From assembly GCF_004011865.1 (NCBI RefSeq), contig NZ_RKLP01000004.1, positions 124,001-188,000 on the forward strand: a stretch of 64,000 bases of DNA, given 5' to 3'. Numbering within the stretch: position 1 is the stretch's first letter; every line of letters begins with the position of its first letter. The notes under the pieces are model-generated. The model made no database searches. It was not told the origin of the DNA and saw only the letters and a list, made by a program, of their open reading frames with translations. This DNA comes from Prescottella agglutinans. Its GTDB lineage: Bacteria > Actinomycetota > Actinomycetes > Mycobacteriales > Mycobacteriaceae. Shown piece by piece: positions 8,582 through 18,659 of the stretch. Position numbers and translations under genes: made by a program.

Positions 8582-9727
8582 TCAGCTCAGATCGAGGCTC
8601 CGGCCGATGATCTCCTTCATGATCTCGGTCGTACCGCCGTAGATCGTCTGGACACGAGAATCCATGTACGCCTTGGCGATCGGGTATTCACGCATGTAGC
8701 CGTAGCCTCCGTGCAGCTGCAGGCAGCGGTCGATGAGCTTGACCTGGGCCTCGGTCGTCCACCACTTGGCCATCGCCGCTTCCTGCACCGTGAGCTTGCC
8801 GGCATTCAACTGCTCGACGAACCGGTCGGTCAGCACGCGCACCGCGGTGGTCTCGGTGGCCAGTTCCGCGAGCACGAACCGGGTGTTCTGGAAGCTGCCG
8901 ATGGACTTGCCGAACGCCTTGCGGTCCCGGCAGTACTGGATCGTCATGTCCAGGCACGATTCCATGGCGGCCGCGGCGACGACGGCGATGGACATGCGCT
9001 CCTGCGGCAGGTTCTGCATCAGGTAGATGAAGCCCATGCCCTCCTCGCCGAGGAGGTTCTCGGCGGGCACCCGCACGTCCGTGAAGCTGAGTTCGGCGGT
9101 GTCCTGGGCCTTGAGGCCGATCTTGTCGAGGTTGCGGCCGCGTTCGAAGCCCTCCGTGCCGCGTTCGACGACGAACAGCGAGAAGCCCTGGGCACCCTTG
9201 TCCGGGTCGGTGCACGCGACGACGATGACCAGATCGGCGTTGATGCCGTTGGTGATGAAGGTCTTGGCGCCGTTGAGGATCCAGTGGTCACCGTCGCGCA
9301 CGGCGCGGGTCTTGATGTTCTGGAGGTCGCTGCCCGTGCCGGGCTCGGTCATCGCGATCGCGGTGATGAGCTCACCGGAACAGAAGCCGGGCAGCCACCG
9401 CTGCTTCTGCTCCTCGTCGGCGAGCTTGATCAGGTACGGCGCCACGACGTCGTTGTGCAGCATGAAACCGATGCCGCTGTACCCACCGCGGGTCGTCTCC
9501 TCGGTGACGATCATGTTGTAGCGGAAGTCGTCCACTCCCCCGCCGCCGTACTCCTCCGGGACGGCCATACCGAGGAAGCCCTGTTTGCCGGCCTCGACCC
9601 ACACCGACCTGTCGACGATGTTCCGCTCCTCCCACTGGTCGTGGAAGGGTGCGACGTGCTGGTCGAGGAACTTGCGGTAGGACTCCCGGAACAGGTCGTG
9701 CTCGGGTTCGAACAGGGTGCGCTCCAC
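8582..9727 (-). CDS. acyl-CoA dehydrogenase (FadE20-like, long-chain type)
   Basis: This 381-residue flavoprotein should introduce the alpha-beta double bond in acyl-CoA during beta-oxidation. The FAD/substrate signatures are AIAMTEPGTGSDL (about residues 121-133), the GAKTFITNG loop, the RDRKAFGKSI helix, the QLHGGYGYM motif and the C-terminal YGGTTEIMKEIIGR. The usual C-terminal catalytic Glu position (YEGT in medium-chain enzymes) is Gly here. The candidate base is instead the Glu in NLPQERMSIAV, as in long-chain and isovaleryl-CoA dehydrogenases. Its place between lexA and hflX matches fadE20 of mycobacteria. Confidence 0.93.
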   Translation of the reverse strand: MERTLFEPEHDLFRESYRKFLDQHVAPFHDQWEERNIVDRSVWVEAGKQGFLGMAVPEEYGGGGVDDFRYNMIVTEETTRGGYSGIGFMLHNDVVAPYLIKLADEEQKQRWLPGFCSGELITAIAMTEPGTGSDLQNIKTRAVRDGDHWILNGAKTFITNGINADLVIVVACTDPDKGAQGFSLFVVERGTEGFERGRNLDKIGLKAQDTAELSFTDVRVPAENLLGEEGMGFIYLMQNLPQERMSIAVVAAAAMESCLDMTIQYCRDRKAFGKSIGSFQNTRFVLAELATETTAVRVLTDRFVEQLNAGKLTVQEAAMAKWWTTEAQVKLIDRCLQLHGGYGYMREYPIAKAYMDSRVQTIYGGTTEIMKEIIGRSLDLS

Positions 9728-9844
9728 TACGTCTCCTCAGGTCGCGATCTACAGGCGTCTGCCGGCGTCCGCGGGCACGCAGCGGCCGACATGCTCCCTC
9801 GACACGACCGTAAAGCGAGGATCAGCGGGGATCCATGACCGAGA

Positions 9845-9890
9845 CGAGCACGATTCGTGACCGAGTGGTCCAGATCACGAATCGTGCTCG
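9845..9890 (-). terminator. terminator of the uracil permease gene
   Basis: A perfect 16-bp inverted repeat (CGAGCACGATTCGTGA, with its complement at 9875-9890) encloses a 14-base loop. It begins five bases past the permease stop codon on the minus strand. There is no clear U-tract. Confidence 0.75.
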
Positions 9891-9894
9891 GCGG

Positions 9895-11187
9895 CTAGTC
9901 GCGGCGCAGCGTACTGAGCCAGCGCATCACCGGGTAGGCGACGAGGATGCCGACCGAACCCCACGCGATACCGCCCAGCTCGACCGAACCGATCGACAGC
10001 GTGAGATTGCCGATGCCGGCGACCAGGGCCGTCGCGACGACAGTCAGGTTGACGGGATCGGTGAAGTCCACCTTGGCGTCCATCCAGATGCGGACGCCGA
10101 GGACGCCGATCAGGCCGTAGAGCACCATCGTCGCGCCGCCGATCACGCCGTCGGGCACGGTGAACACGAGCGCGCCGAACTTCGGCGAGAAAGACAGGAC
10201 GACGGCGGTGGCAGCGGCGACCCAGTAGGCCGCGGTCGAGTACACGCGGGTCGCGGCCATGACACCGATGTTCTCGGCGTAGGTCGTGGTGCCCGAACCA
10301 CCGCCGATACCGGCGATCGTCGTGGCGAGACCGTCGGCGAACAGCGCGTTGCCGGCGAGGTCGTCGAGCGAACGCCCGGTCATCGCCGAGACGGCCTTGA
10401 CGTGTCCGACGTTCTCGGCGATCAGCACGATGACGACGGGCAGCGCCAGCAGGATCACCGACAGTTCGAACGTCGGCGCCCGCAGTTCAGGGACCCCGAA
10501 CCACGCCGCGTCCCGCAGCGCGTCGACGCGCTCGTCGGCCAGGCCACCCGTCAGAGCGGCGAAGACCCAACCGACGACGACGCCGATCAGGATGCCGAGG
10601 CGGCCGATGATGCCCGGGCCGATCACGGTGGCCAGCAGGATGCCCAGCAACGTCACCGCCGCGATCAGCGGCTGCGCCTGGAAGGACCCCGCCGCCGTGG
10701 GCGCGAGGTTGAGGCCGATCAACGTGACCACCGCACCGGTGACGACCGGCGGCATCACCGCGTCGATGACGCGGGCGCCGATCGCCTTCACGAGCGCACC
10801 GACGAGCATGAGCACCACGCCGGCCGCGACGACGCCGCCGAGCTGCGCGGCGGGCCCTTCGCCCGCGGACGCGCTCAGCGGAGCGATGAACGCGAACGAC
10901 GAACCGAGATAGCTGGGGATGCGTCCGCGCGTGATGATCAGGAACAGGGCGGTGCCGATGCCGGAGAACAGCAGCGTCGTGGTGACCGGGAAGCCGGTGA
11001 TGGTCGGCACCAGCAAGGTGGCGCCGAACATGGCGATCACGTGCTGCATCCCGATGCCGACGGTCCGCGGCCACGACAGCCGCTCGTGGGGCGCGACAAC
11101 CGCACCGTCGTTGATTCGTCGACCGTCGCCGTGCACGGTCCAGGAGAACGCGGTCGTCCTGTCCGTTACTGCTTCCTGCTCACTCAC
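9895..11187 (-). CDS. uraA: uracil-xanthine permease (NCS2 family)
   Basis: The 430-residue membrane protein has about 14 hydrophobic segments, typical of the NCS2 nucleobase:cation symporters. Family signatures include the GIGMQHVIAMFGATLLVP start of TM1, the IGTALFLIITRGRIPSYLGSSFAF segment, and the late GIGGGSGTTTYAENIGVMAATRVYS motif that forms the substrate site. Uracil is the likeliest substrate; xanthine or uric acid carriers share these features. The frame starts at MSEQEAVTDRT, with a charged N-terminal tail. It stands alone, with its own terminator. Confidence 0.9.
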   Translation of the reverse strand: MSEQEAVTDRTTAFSWTVHGDGRRINDGAVVAPHERLSWPRTVGIGMQHVIAMFGATLLVPTITGFPVTTTLLFSGIGTALFLIITRGRIPSYLGSSFAFIAPLSASAGEGPAAQLGGVVAAGVVLMLVGALVKAIGARVIDAVMPPVVTGAVVTLIGLNLAPTAAGSFQAQPLIAAVTLLGILLATVIGPGIIGRLGILIGVVVGWVFAALTGGLADERVDALRDAAWFGVPELRAPTFELSVILLALPVVIVLIAENVGHVKAVSAMTGRSLDDLAGNALFADGLATTIAGIGGGSGTTTYAENIGVMAATRVYSTAAYWVAAATAVVLSFSPKFGALVFTVPDGVIGGATMVLYGLIGVLGVRIWMDAKVDFTDPVNLTVVATALVAGIGNLTLSIGSVELGGIAWGSVGILVAYPVMRWLSTLRRD

Positions 11188-11238
11188 AGCACGAAATAGT
11201 AGGGCCCGGCGATAACCGCCCGGACACCCGAACCCCTG

Positions 11239-12354
11239 CTAGTGGCCCTTCGACTGTGACCTGCGCCGAACCGACCAGAACGTCGCGAGCCCGGCCGCCG
11301 TACCGCCGAGGGCGAGAACCGGCACGGTCCACCGCGAGGGGGTGGCGCCCGGCGACTCGCCGGGTGACTGCTGGACGGACGCGGACAGCGTGACCGATCC
11401 CGTGGACTGCCCCTCGCTGCGCGCGAGTTCGGTTGCACCACGGAGGATCTGGATCGGCGGCAGCTTCCCGCCGGCGGCCTCCGAACCGGCGAGCAGGTCG
11501 CCGTCCGGGGTGAACGCGATCGCCTCGCCCTGCGGCTGGTTCGGCAGCGCCACCCGCACGGGCGTGGTCGACGTCATCGCGCCGACCAGGTCGCCGTCCG
11601 GGGCCGAGTACAGGTAGACGTCGGTGTAAGTGCGCAGCGCGGCCACGGTTCCGTCCGCGCTGACGGCGCCACCGGTCACCAGCGTCGACCCGCCCACCGG
11701 GACCGGGCCGCCCGGCGTCGTGGTGGGTCCCAGGCGCACCTCACCGACCCGTTCGAGCGCGGTGGGACCGGGCGAGGCGAGACCGTCGACGGTCGCTCCG
11801 CCGGCCGGCCGGTAGATGCCGCCGGCGACGAGGACTTCCTTCGTGACGATCAGCGGGACGCCGTCGCGCTGGATCAGCAGGGCCTCGGCGTCGTGGGGGC
11901 CGTCCGGATACGTGAGGCGGTGCACCTGCCCGTCCCCGGACGCCGGGTCGACGTCGATCAGCGCGATCGTCGGCCGCACGCGGTTGTTGTCGCCGGTGTC
12001 GGCGAGCCACAGCCGACCGTCCGGCCCCACGCCCATGTCCTCGATGTCGTACGGGTCGACCGGGACCGGCAGCGCGCCGGTCACCGCGCAGTCGCCGTCC
12101 GTCACGGTGACCGACTCGTCGGTGCCGCTGTCACCGATGCCGTAGGTCTTGTCCCCGGCGATCGAGAGCCCGGACAGTTCCTCGAACGCCGGATCGGTGG
12201 GGGTGCACAACTGCTCGAACGCCGCGCCGGTCACGAGCACTCCCGATCCGCTCGAACCCGCACTCTGGGCGCCCGAGGGGGCGGCGAGCAGCACCGGTCC
12301 GATCGCCACGGCCCCGGCCAGCACCACGCGGGCCGCGACGCGGGAGCTACGCAC
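11239..12354 (-). CDS. secreted, membrane-anchored beta-propeller-like protein
   Basis: I start this at a GTG that overlaps the end of hflX by 8 bases, giving 371 residues. The product then begins with a classical signal peptide (basic VRSSRVAAR, then a hydrophobic core, Ala-rich cleavage region near GAQSAG). The body contains repeats suggesting a propeller (GIGDSGTDESV, DIEDMGVGPDGRLWLADTGDNN, EAIAFTPDGDLLAGSEA). The C-terminus has a Pro/Ser linker, one TM (VPVLALGGTAAGLATFW) and an Arg-rich stop-transfer tail, so it is a type I membrane protein displayed outside the cell. Function is unknown. Translational coupling to hflX is suggested by the overlap. Confidence 0.72.
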   Translation of the reverse strand: MRSSRVAARVVLAGAVAIGPVLLAAPSGAQSAGSSGSGVLVTGAAFEQLCTPTDPAFEELSGLSIAGDKTYGIGDSGTDESVTVTDGDCAVTGALPVPVDPYDIEDMGVGPDGRLWLADTGDNNRVRPTIALIDVDPASGDGQVHRLTYPDGPHDAEALLIQRDGVPLIVTKEVLVAGGIYRPAGGATVDGLASPGPTALERVGEVRLGPTTTPGGPVPVGGSTLVTGGAVSADGTVAALRTYTDVYLYSAPDGDLVGAMTSTTPVRVALPNQPQGEAIAFTPDGDLLAGSEAAGGKLPPIQILRGATELARSEGQSTGSVTLSASVQQSPGESPGATPSRWTVPVLALGGTAAGLATFWSVRRRSQSKGH

Positions 12355-13828
12355 GCCCCGCGAACTCGACCAGCGCCGAGGCGAGTGACTCGGGCACCCG
12401 CACCCGCATTCGGGTGCCGTCCTCCTCGTGCGAGGTGTCGAGGATCTGACCGTCGGAGTGGATGCGTGCGACGAGGTCGCCTCGCGAATAGGGCACCAGA
12501 ACGTCGACCTCGACCTCCGGTCGTCGAACGATCTCGCCCAGTCGCGTGCGGAGCTCATCGATGCCCTCCCCTGTTCGGGCGGACACGAACACCGCGCCGG
12601 GCAGGAGCCCACGCAGCTGGGTCAGTACCACCGGGTCCGCAGCGTCGATCTTGTTTACCACGATCAACTCGGGCGGAGCGGGCGTATCGTTCTCGCGGAT
12701 CACCTCGGTGATCACCTCGCGGACGGCCTTGATCTGGTCGGTCGGCAGCGGATCGGACCCGTCGACGACGTGCAGCAGCAGGTCGGCGTCGGTGACCTCC
12801 TCGAGCGTCGACCGGAACGCCTCGACCAGCTGGGTCGGCAGGTGCCGCACGAACCCGACGGTGTCGGTGAGCACGTATTCGCGGCCGTCCTCGAACGACG
12901 CCTGTCGCGTCGTCGGGTCCAGCGTCGCGAACAGCGCGTTCTGCACCAGCACGCCCGACCCGGTGAGGGCGTTGAGCAGACTCGACTTGCCGGCGTTGGT
13001 GTAGCCGACGATCGCGACCGACGGGATCTCGCTGCGCAGACGGTGGCTGCGCTTGGTGTCGCGCGCCGCCTTCATGCCCTTGATCTCGCGACGCAGCTTC
13101 GCCATCCGCTCGCGGATGCGCCGTCGGTCGGTCTCGATCTTCGTCTCACCGGGACCGCGCAGACCCACGCCACCGTTGCTGCCCGCACGACCACCGGCCT
13201 GCCGGGACATCGACTCACCCCAGCCGCGCAGCCGCGGCAGCATGTACTCCATCTGCGCGAGGGCGACCTGGGCCTTGCCCTCGCGGGAGGTGGCGTGCTG
13301 GGCGAAGATGTCGAGGATCAGCGCCGTCCGGTCGATCACCTTGACCTTGACGACCTTCTCCAGCGCCGTGAGCTGGGCGGGAGTGAGTTCGCCGTCGCAG
13401 ATCACGGTGTCGGCGCCGGTCGCGAGGACCACCTGCCGCAGTTCGTCGGCCTTGCCGGAACCGATGTAGGTCGCGGCGTCGGGCTTGTCGCGCCGCTGGA
13501 CCAGGCCCTCGAGCACCTCGGACCCGGCGGTCTCGGCGAGCGCCGCGAGTTCGGCCATGCTCGCGTCGGCCTGCGCGGCGGTGCCCGACGTCCAAACGCC
13601 GACCAGCACGACGCGCTCGAGCCGCAGCTGCCGGTACTCGACCTCGGTGACGTCGGTGAGTTCGGTGGAGAGACCCTGCACACGACGCAGCGCGCTGCGC
13701 TCGTCGAGCTGCATCTCGCCGACGGAGGGGGCCGGGGAATCGTCGAAGTACTCAGCCTCGTCGGAGGCCGTGTGTCCGGTGGCTCCGTCCGCCGTGGACG
13801 GGAGATGGGTGCGATGTGATTTCGTCAT
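12347..13828 (-). CDS. hflX: ribosome-associated GTPase HflX
   Basis: HflX is a GTPase that binds the 50S subunit and splits stalled or hibernating ribosomes. The 493-residue product has the HflX N-terminal domain (LVGVWTSG...ASMAELAALAETAG), the glycine-rich GERMAKLRREI linker preceded by GVGLRGPGETKIETDRR, and the G domain with G1 GYTNAGKSSLLN, G3 DTVGFVRHLP and G4 VNKID. An extra acidic N-terminal extension of about 60 residues is common in actinobacteria. It is upstream of, and overlaps, the secreted propeller protein gene, and lies downstream of dapF on the same strand. Confidence 0.95.
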   Translation of the reverse strand: MTKSHRTHLPSTADGATGHTASDEAEYFDDSPAPSVGEMQLDERSALRRVQGLSTELTDVTEVEYRQLRLERVVLVGVWTSGTAAQADASMAELAALAETAGSEVLEGLVQRRDKPDAATYIGSGKADELRQVVLATGADTVICDGELTPAQLTALEKVVKVKVIDRTALILDIFAQHATSREGKAQVALAQMEYMLPRLRGWGESMSRQAGGRAGSNGGVGLRGPGETKIETDRRRIRERMAKLRREIKGMKAARDTKRSHRLRSEIPSVAIVGYTNAGKSSLLNALTGSGVLVQNALFATLDPTTRQASFEDGREYVLTDTVGFVRHLPTQLVEAFRSTLEEVTDADLLLHVVDGSDPLPTDQIKAVREVITEVIRENDTPAPPELIVVNKIDAADPVVLTQLRGLLPGAVFVSARTGEGIDELRTRLGEIVRRPEVEVDVLVPYSRGDLVARIHSDGQILDTSHEEDGTRMRVRVPESLASALVEFAGRA

Positions 13829-13905
13829 ACACGTTCATGGTCCCACGAAGCGCGACGGGCGTGCACGCGGATTTCCCCAGGGCGAACAGCCGCCCGGGCC
13901 GGGCA

Positions 13906-14784
13906 TCATCCCAGCTCGGTCCACCAGCGGTCGTCGATCCGGCCGGCCGCGACGAGCACCGACGGACCGCGCAGTGCCGCGCGGCCACCGTCGACGGCCA
14001 CCTGGACCCGGCCGCCGGGCACCCGCACCTCGACCTTGCCGTCGGTGTCGCCGTGCGCGCGCAACGCGGCCACCGCCGCCGCGACGGTGCCGGTGCCGCA
14101 CGAGCGGGTCTCGCCGACGCCGCGCTCGTGGACGCGCATGTCCACCGCTCCGGCGTCGAGCGGAGTGAGGATCTCGATGTTGACGCCCTCGGCGAAGAAT
14201 CCCGGATCGAAGCCGGGCGAGGCGGTGAGGTCGAGCGCGGCCAGCGCGGCCGGGGTCAGCCCCGGGTCGACGCATGCGAGGTGCGGGTTGCCGACGTCGA
14301 TGCCGATCCCCTCGAGAACGCGGCCGTCGACGGTCGCCGTCGACGTGCCGAGCTCGCGGACACGTCCCATGTCGACGGTGACGTCGCCGTACACGTGGTC
14401 TGCTTCGTGGACGGTGACCGGGCGGGCACCGGCGCGGCTGCCGACGACGAACTCGTCACGCAGTTCGAGCCCGGTGGCCCGCAGGTAGTGCGCGAACACG
14501 CGAACGCCGTTGCCGCACATCTCGGCAATGGACCCGTCGGCGTTGCGGTAGTCCATGAACCAGTCGTCTGCCGAGACCCCCTCGGGGAGGGCCGGCAGGA
14601 CGCCGACCGCGGTCAGGGCACCCGCGCGCGCGACCCGCAGGACACCGTCGGCGCCGAGTCCCCGGCGGCGGTCGCACAGGGCGGCGATGCGGTGCTCGGG
14701 AAGAGCAAGGTCGGCATCGGGATCCGGGAGGATCACGAAGTCGTTCTCGGTGCCGTGGCCCTTGCTGAATTCCATGGCGCCCAC
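13906..14784 (-). CDS. dapF: diaminopimelate epimerase
   Basis: DapF converts LL- to meso-diaminopimelate, the peptidoglycan cross-linking residue and lysine precursor. Both active-site cysteines are visible: the first in [15 protein letters not shown] and the second in [14 protein letters not shown]. The N-terminal [16 protein letters not shown] is a family hallmark. The length, 292 residues, is normal for actinobacteria. It follows miaA on the same strand with about 30 bases between, so the two are probably cotranscribed. Confidence 0.96.
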   Translation of the reverse strand: MGAMEFSKGHGTENDFVILPDPDADLALPEHRIAALCDRRRGLGADGVLRVARAGALTAVGVLPALPEGVSADDWFMDYRNADGSIAEMCGNGVRVFAHYLRATGLELRDEFVVGSRAGARPVTVHEADHVYGDVTVDMGRVRELGTSTATVDGRVLEGIGIDVGNPHLACVDPGLTPAALAALDLTASPGFDPGFFAEGVNIEILTPLDAGAVDMRVHERGVGETRSCGTGTVAAAVAALRAHGDTDGKVEVRVPGGRVQVAVDGGRAALRGPSVLVAAGRIDDRWWTELG

Positions 14785-14814
14785 TCTAGCGAGGCGACGA
14801 TCCGTGCCCGCGCG

Positions 14815-15726
14815 TCAGATCCCGTCGACCAGCCGTAGCGCGTCGTCGACGAGATTGGGCGCGCCGCCGTCGAGCCAGTGCACCCGCGGATCCCGCCGGA
14901 ACCACGACCGCTGCCGGCGGACGTATCGGCGGGTACCGATGAACGTGCGCTCGAGCGCCTCCGTGAGGTCGTACTCGCCGTCGAACATCGCGAGCACCTG
15001 GGCATACCCGATGGCTCGTTGCGCCGTCACGCCCTCCCGCAGCCCGACCTCGACCAGACCCCGGACCTCGTCGACCAGCCCCCTGTCGAACATCGACTCG
15101 GTGCGCAGCCGAATCCGGGCGTCGAGCGCCTCTGTCTCCCGGTCGACACCGATGATGACTGTGCCCCAACGCGGTTCGCCGATCTTCGGCGCCGACGCGG
15201 CGAAGGGTTGCCCGGTGAGCTGGACGACCTCGAGTGCCCGCACGATGCGGCGACCGTCGGTCGGCAGGATCGACGCCGCCGCGTCGGGATCGACCCGGGC
15301 CAGCTCGGCGTGCACCGCCGCGACACCGCGCTCGGCGAGCACGGCCTCCCAGTGCGCACGGATCTGCGGATCGGTCGCGGGGAACGACCACTCGTCGAGC
15401 AGCGACTGCACGTACATCATCGAGCCGCCCACGATGATCGGCACCGCACCCCGACCCCGGATGTCCTCGACGTCCCGGGACGCCGACTCCTGGTAGCGGG
15501 CCACGGTGGCGGTCTCGGTCACGTCCAGGACGTCGAGCTGGTGGTGGGCGATGCCGCGCCGCTCGGCCGGCGTGAGCTTGGCCGTGCCGACATCCATCCC
15601 GCGGTAGAGCTGCATCGCGTCGATGTTGACGATCTCGCCGCCCAGCCGCTCCGCCAGGTCGAGGCCCAGGTCCGACTTGCCGGTCGCGGTGGGGCCGACG
15701 ACGGCGATCGGCGTCCGCGCGGTCAC
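14815..15726 (-). CDS. miaA: tRNA dimethylallyltransferase MiaA
   Basis: MiaA adds the dimethylallyl group to A37 of tRNAs reading UNN codons, the step before MiaB in the same pathway. The start is a GTG overlapping the upstream stop by four bases (GTGA), giving [20 protein letters not shown], where [10 protein letters not shown] is the P-loop. Other motifs are [17 protein letters not shown], the [12 protein letters not shown] segment and [10 protein letters not shown], with the tRNA-binding KTRRYVRRQ-like [14 protein letters not shown] near the C-terminus. The 303-residue length is typical. The longer open frame upstream belongs to the preceding gene's region and is rejected. Confidence 0.95.
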   Translation of the reverse strand: MTARTPIAVVGPTATGKSDLGLDLAERLGGEIVNIDAMQLYRGMDVGTAKLTPAERRGIAHHQLDVLDVTETATVARYQESASRDVEDIRGRGAVPIIVGGSMMYVQSLLDEWSFPATDPQIRAHWEAVLAERGVAAVHAELARVDPDAAASILPTDGRRIVRALEVVQLTGQPFAASAPKIGEPRWGTVIIGVDRETEALDARIRLRTESMFDRGLVDEVRGLVEVGLREGVTAQRAIGYAQVLAMFDGEYDLTEALERTFIGTRRYVRRQRSWFRRDPRVHWLDGGAPNLVDDALRLVDGI

Positions 15727-16475
15727 GGCCACCACATCCCCACGTCGTAGCCGACACCGTACGGCGCGCCCGCGTAGAGCGCCTCGGACTTGCTCGGGCC
15801 ACCGTTCTCGCCACCGAAGACCGCCGAAAGCGTCTGCCACGCAGCACGCCCGGACAGCCCGATCGCACTGCACAGCGCGGGTTCGAGGAGTTCGAGCGCG
15901 CCGCAGTCGCCGTCGGCGAGCGCGGTGTCCAGCATCGACTGCACGTCGGCCGATCGGGCGTCGAACGCGCCGGGAGCCTTGTCGGTCAAGGTGTTCGCGC
16001 CGTCGGCGACCACGAGGAGGGCCTGGGGCGTCGGGCGCGCGTCGAGCTCACGGCGCAGTGCCGCCCCCAGCCGCGCGCACTCGTCGGCCGGGGTGTCGGG
16101 AGCCAGCATCCGCACCCGCAGCCGACTCTCGGGCGCCGCCTGATCACGCAACCAGCCCGCGATCAGGGCCGTCAGCGGCATCGCGCGGTCGACGGCGCCG
16201 CGGTCGGATGCGTCCGGCGACAAACACACTCGGACGTCCACGCCGAATCCCGCGAACGTGCCGCACGATTCGGGATCGACGTCGGCGACGAACGGCATCC
16301 CGGGCTCGGCGACGCCGACCACCGTCCACTCCGCGCACGAGACACCCAGGCGGGTCGACACATCGAGCGCCGCCCTGCGCAACCGGTCGGTTTCCGATGC
16401 TGCGGCACCGGCCAACTGGGGCACGAGCAGTGGCGGCGAGGGTACGAAAGCAGCGGCGGTCAACACACTGCGCAA
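15723..16475 (-). CDS. LigB-like (class III extradiol dioxygenase fold) protein, Rv2728c-like
   Basis: The 250-residue product resembles the class III extradiol dioxygenase superfamily fold, with [14 protein letters not shown] at the N-terminus and [21 protein letters not shown] in the second half. The usual metal-binding His residues of true dioxygenases are not obvious, so it is probably not an active ring-cleaving enzyme. A homologue sits between miaA and the DUF349 gene in mycobacteria (Rv2728c), where its role is unknown. Its stop overlaps the miaA start by four bases, indicating translational coupling and a possible link to tRNA modification or lysine synthesis genes downstream. Confidence 0.75.
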   Translation of the reverse strand: MRSVLTAAAFVPSPPLLVPQLAGAAASETDRLRRAALDVSTRLGVSCAEWTVVGVAEPGMPFVADVDPESCGTFAGFGVDVRVCLSPDASDRGAVDRAMPLTALIAGWLRDQAAPESRLRVRMLAPDTPADECARLGAALRRELDARPTPQALLVVADGANTLTDKAPGAFDARSADVQSMLDTALADGDCGALELLEPALCSAIGLSGRAAWQTLSAVFGGENGGPSKSEALYAGAPYGVGYDVGMWWP

Positions 16476-16633
16476 CGGTAGTCGACCCGAGGTGACGCCT
16501 TCTCGGGGTCATACCTGTTTCAATAGTCTTGAACAGTCGCTGCGCCGCTCCCGTTCCGAACGACCGGTCGGGAGTGAACAGGGAGGCGACAGTGCGATCA
16601 GGCAGCCGTGACGCGCGGCAGAGACGAGGAGCT

Positions 16634-17986
16634 ATGACCGAGAGCAACGCACCCAAGCCGGGTACCCCGAAGCCGGGCGTCCCGAAGCCCGGCGCCAAGC
16701 CCGGTGCTGTGAAATCCGGCTCACCCAAGCCCGGTCCGGCTCCGAGCCACACCGTCCCGGCGGCCGCCCCGAGCGACCCGAGCCTCTTCGGCCGCGTCGA
16801 CGACGACGGCACCGCGTGGGTCAAGACGGCCGACGGCGAGCGTCAGATCGGATCGTGGCAGGCCGGTGACGCGGCCGAGGGCCTCGCCCACTTCGGACGC
16901 CGCTACGACGACCTGGCGACCGAGGTGTCGCTGCTCGAGACCCGACTGGCCTCCGGCGCAGGTGATGCGAAGAAGACCCGGGCGGCGGCCCGCGCTATCG
17001 CCGACTCGCTCCCGACGGCCGCGGTGATCGGTGACATCGACGCCCTCAGCGCCCGGCTGACGGTGATCATCGAGGGGTCGGAGCAGGCCGAGGAGCAGGC
17101 CAAGCACGACAAGGAACAGACCCGCAAGGAGCAGACCGCCCGCAAGGAGGCGTTGGCGGCGGAGGCCGAGCAGATCGGTGCCGAGTCCACGCAGTGGAAG
17201 GTCGCCGGCGACCGGTTGCGCGAGATCCTCGACGAGTGGAAGACCATCCGCGGGCTCGACCGCAAGACCGACGACGCCCTGTGGCGACGATTCGCGAAGG
17301 CGCGCGAGACGTTCAACCGGCGCCGTGGCACGCACTTCGCCGAACTCGATCGCGAACGGGCCACCGCCAAGACCCGCAAGGAGGATCTGGTCACCCAGGC
17401 TCAGGCCCTGTCCTCCTCCACCGACTGGGGCCCGACCGCGGCGCAGTTCCGCGACCTGCTCGCCGAGTGGAAGGCCGCCGGTCGCGCACCCCGCGAGGCC
17501 GACGACGCCCTGTGGCGGCAGTTCAAGGACGCCCAGGACGTCTTCTTCGCGGCCCGCAACGCGGCCGCGTCCGAACGCGACGCCGAGTTCACCCAGAACG
17601 CGCTGGCGAAGGACGAGCTGTTGAAGAGCGCGGAGAGCATCGATCCCGACAAGGACCTCGAAGCGGCTCGCGCGGCCCTGCGCGACCTGCAGGAGAAGTG
17701 GGACGAGATCGGTAAGGTGCCCCGCGAGCGCATGCACGACCTCGAGGGAAAGCTGCGCACGATCGAGAAGCGGGTCCGCGACGCGGCCGACTCCGAGTGG
17801 CGCCGAAGCGATCCCGAGGCGCTGGCGCGTGCCGCCCAGTTCCGCGAGCGCGTCGCGCAGTTCGAGGAGCAGGCCGCCAAGGCGACCGCCGCCGGCCGCA
17901 CCAAGGACGCGGAGAAGGCCCTCGCCCAGGCGCAGCAGTGGCGCGAGTGGGCGGAGGCCGCGGAGGGCGCCGTGAACGAGCGCTGA
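16634..17986 (+). CDS. DUF349 coiled-coil protein
   Basis: The 450-residue protein starts with a Pro/Lys/Gly-rich low-complexity tail containing repeated KPG steps. A small domain follows ([27 protein letters not shown]), then a long, highly charged helical region with several DUF349 repeats recognisable by W-x-x-I/G-x-x-x-R/D-x-x-x-D-x-x-LW-x-x-F patterns, for example [22 protein letters not shown] and [22 protein letters not shown]. These repeats are known from a family including E. coli YccF-unrelated DNA-repair-linked proteins, and no activity is established. The start is chosen for the GACGAGGAGCT site just before it; 35 upstream in-frame codons are dismissed. A strong terminator follows. 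Confidence 0.88.
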   Translation: MTESNAPKPGTPKPGVPKPGAKPGAVKSGSPKPGPAPSHTVPAAAPSDPSLFGRVDDDGTAWVKTADGERQIGSWQAGDAAEGLAHFGRRYDDLATEVSLLETRLASGAGDAKKTRAAARAIADSLPTAAVIGDIDALSARLTVIIEGSEQAEEQAKHDKEQTRKEQTARKEALAAEAEQIGAESTQWKVAGDRLREILDEWKTIRGLDRKTDDALWRRFAKARETFNRRRGTHFAELDRERATAKTRKEDLVTQAQALSSSTDWGPTAAQFRDLLAEWKAAGRAPREADDALWRQFKDAQDVFFAARNAAASERDAEFTQNALAKDELLKSAESIDPDKDLEAARAALRDLQEKWDEIGKVPRERMHDLEGKLRTIEKRVRDAADSEWRRSDPEALARAAQFRERVAQFEEQAAKATAAGRTKDAEKALAQAQQWREWAEAAEGAVNER

Positions 17987-18004
17987 TCCGCCCGGCACAC
18001 GAGT

Positions 18005-18038
18005 GAGGGGTGCGACGCCATCAGGCGTCGCACCCCTC
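18005..18038. terminator. bidirectional terminator between DUF349 gene and Rv2732c-like gene
   Basis: A perfect 15-bp inverted repeat (GAGGGGTGCGACGCC with a 4-base ATCA loop) lies between two convergent genes. It has no long T-tract but a very stable stem. Confidence 0.8.
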
Positions 18039-18053
18039 GGTCGTTCGGGAGAC

Positions 18054-18659
18054 TCAGACGGTCCAGTCGCCGCGCTCGGGGTCCTCCTCGGCGGCCCTGC
18101 GCCGATCCTCCTCCGCCGCAAGCTGCATCGCGGTCCGACTCCACACCACCTTGATCCAGTGGAAGGTCAGGACGATCACCGTGATCCATCCGAGGATCAG
18201 ACCGAGCCCCGGACCGGCGCCGCCGGCCTCGGCGAGCGGAAGGGTCTGCCGCGACCAGACCGCCAGCATGCCGAACACCGCGGACACCGCGGTGCCGGCG
18301 AGCGCGATCCACGCGAGCACCCACCGTCGCGTCACGAGCGCGAGGATCGAGAAGACTCCGCCGAACACGAGCGCGAGCCACACGAAGATCCGCGACGGCA
18401 GCTTGATGTGCTCGTCGACCGCGGGCTGGGCATAGACCAGAACGTCCCAGCCGTTCGCCGATCCGGCGTGCGGCAGGGTGAACGACAGCAGCAGCACCAG
18501 CACGCACACCGCGACGACGACCGCGCGCATTCCGGGGTCGATCTCGCCGGCGATCTTCTTCTCCGCGGCCTCGAAGTCCTTCTGGTACTCCGCCATCGGG
18601 TCCGATCCGTTCCCGGCGGGCCGGTTCTCGTCGCCGGCGGCGGCGCCGCGCTCGCTCAT
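18054..18659 (-). CDS. membrane protein downstream of miaB (Rv2732c-like)
   Basis: The 201-residue product has four or so TM segments ([84 protein letters not shown]) between charged cytoplasmic ends. A conserved FTLPHAG loop follows the first TM. The start codon overlaps the miaB stop (ATGA), so it is translationally coupled to miaB. The homologue in M. tuberculosis occupies the same place. Function is unknown. Confidence 0.82.
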   Translation of the reverse strand: MSERGAAAGDENRPAGNGSDPMAEYQKDFEAAEKKIAGEIDPGMRAVVVAVCVLVLLLSFTLPHAGSANGWDVLVYAQPAVDEHIKLPSRIFVWLALVFGGVFSILALVTRRWVLAWIALAGTAVSAVFGMLAVWSRQTLPLAEAGGAGPGLGLILGWITVIVLTFHWIKVVWSRTAMQLAAEEDRRRAAEEDPERGDWTV

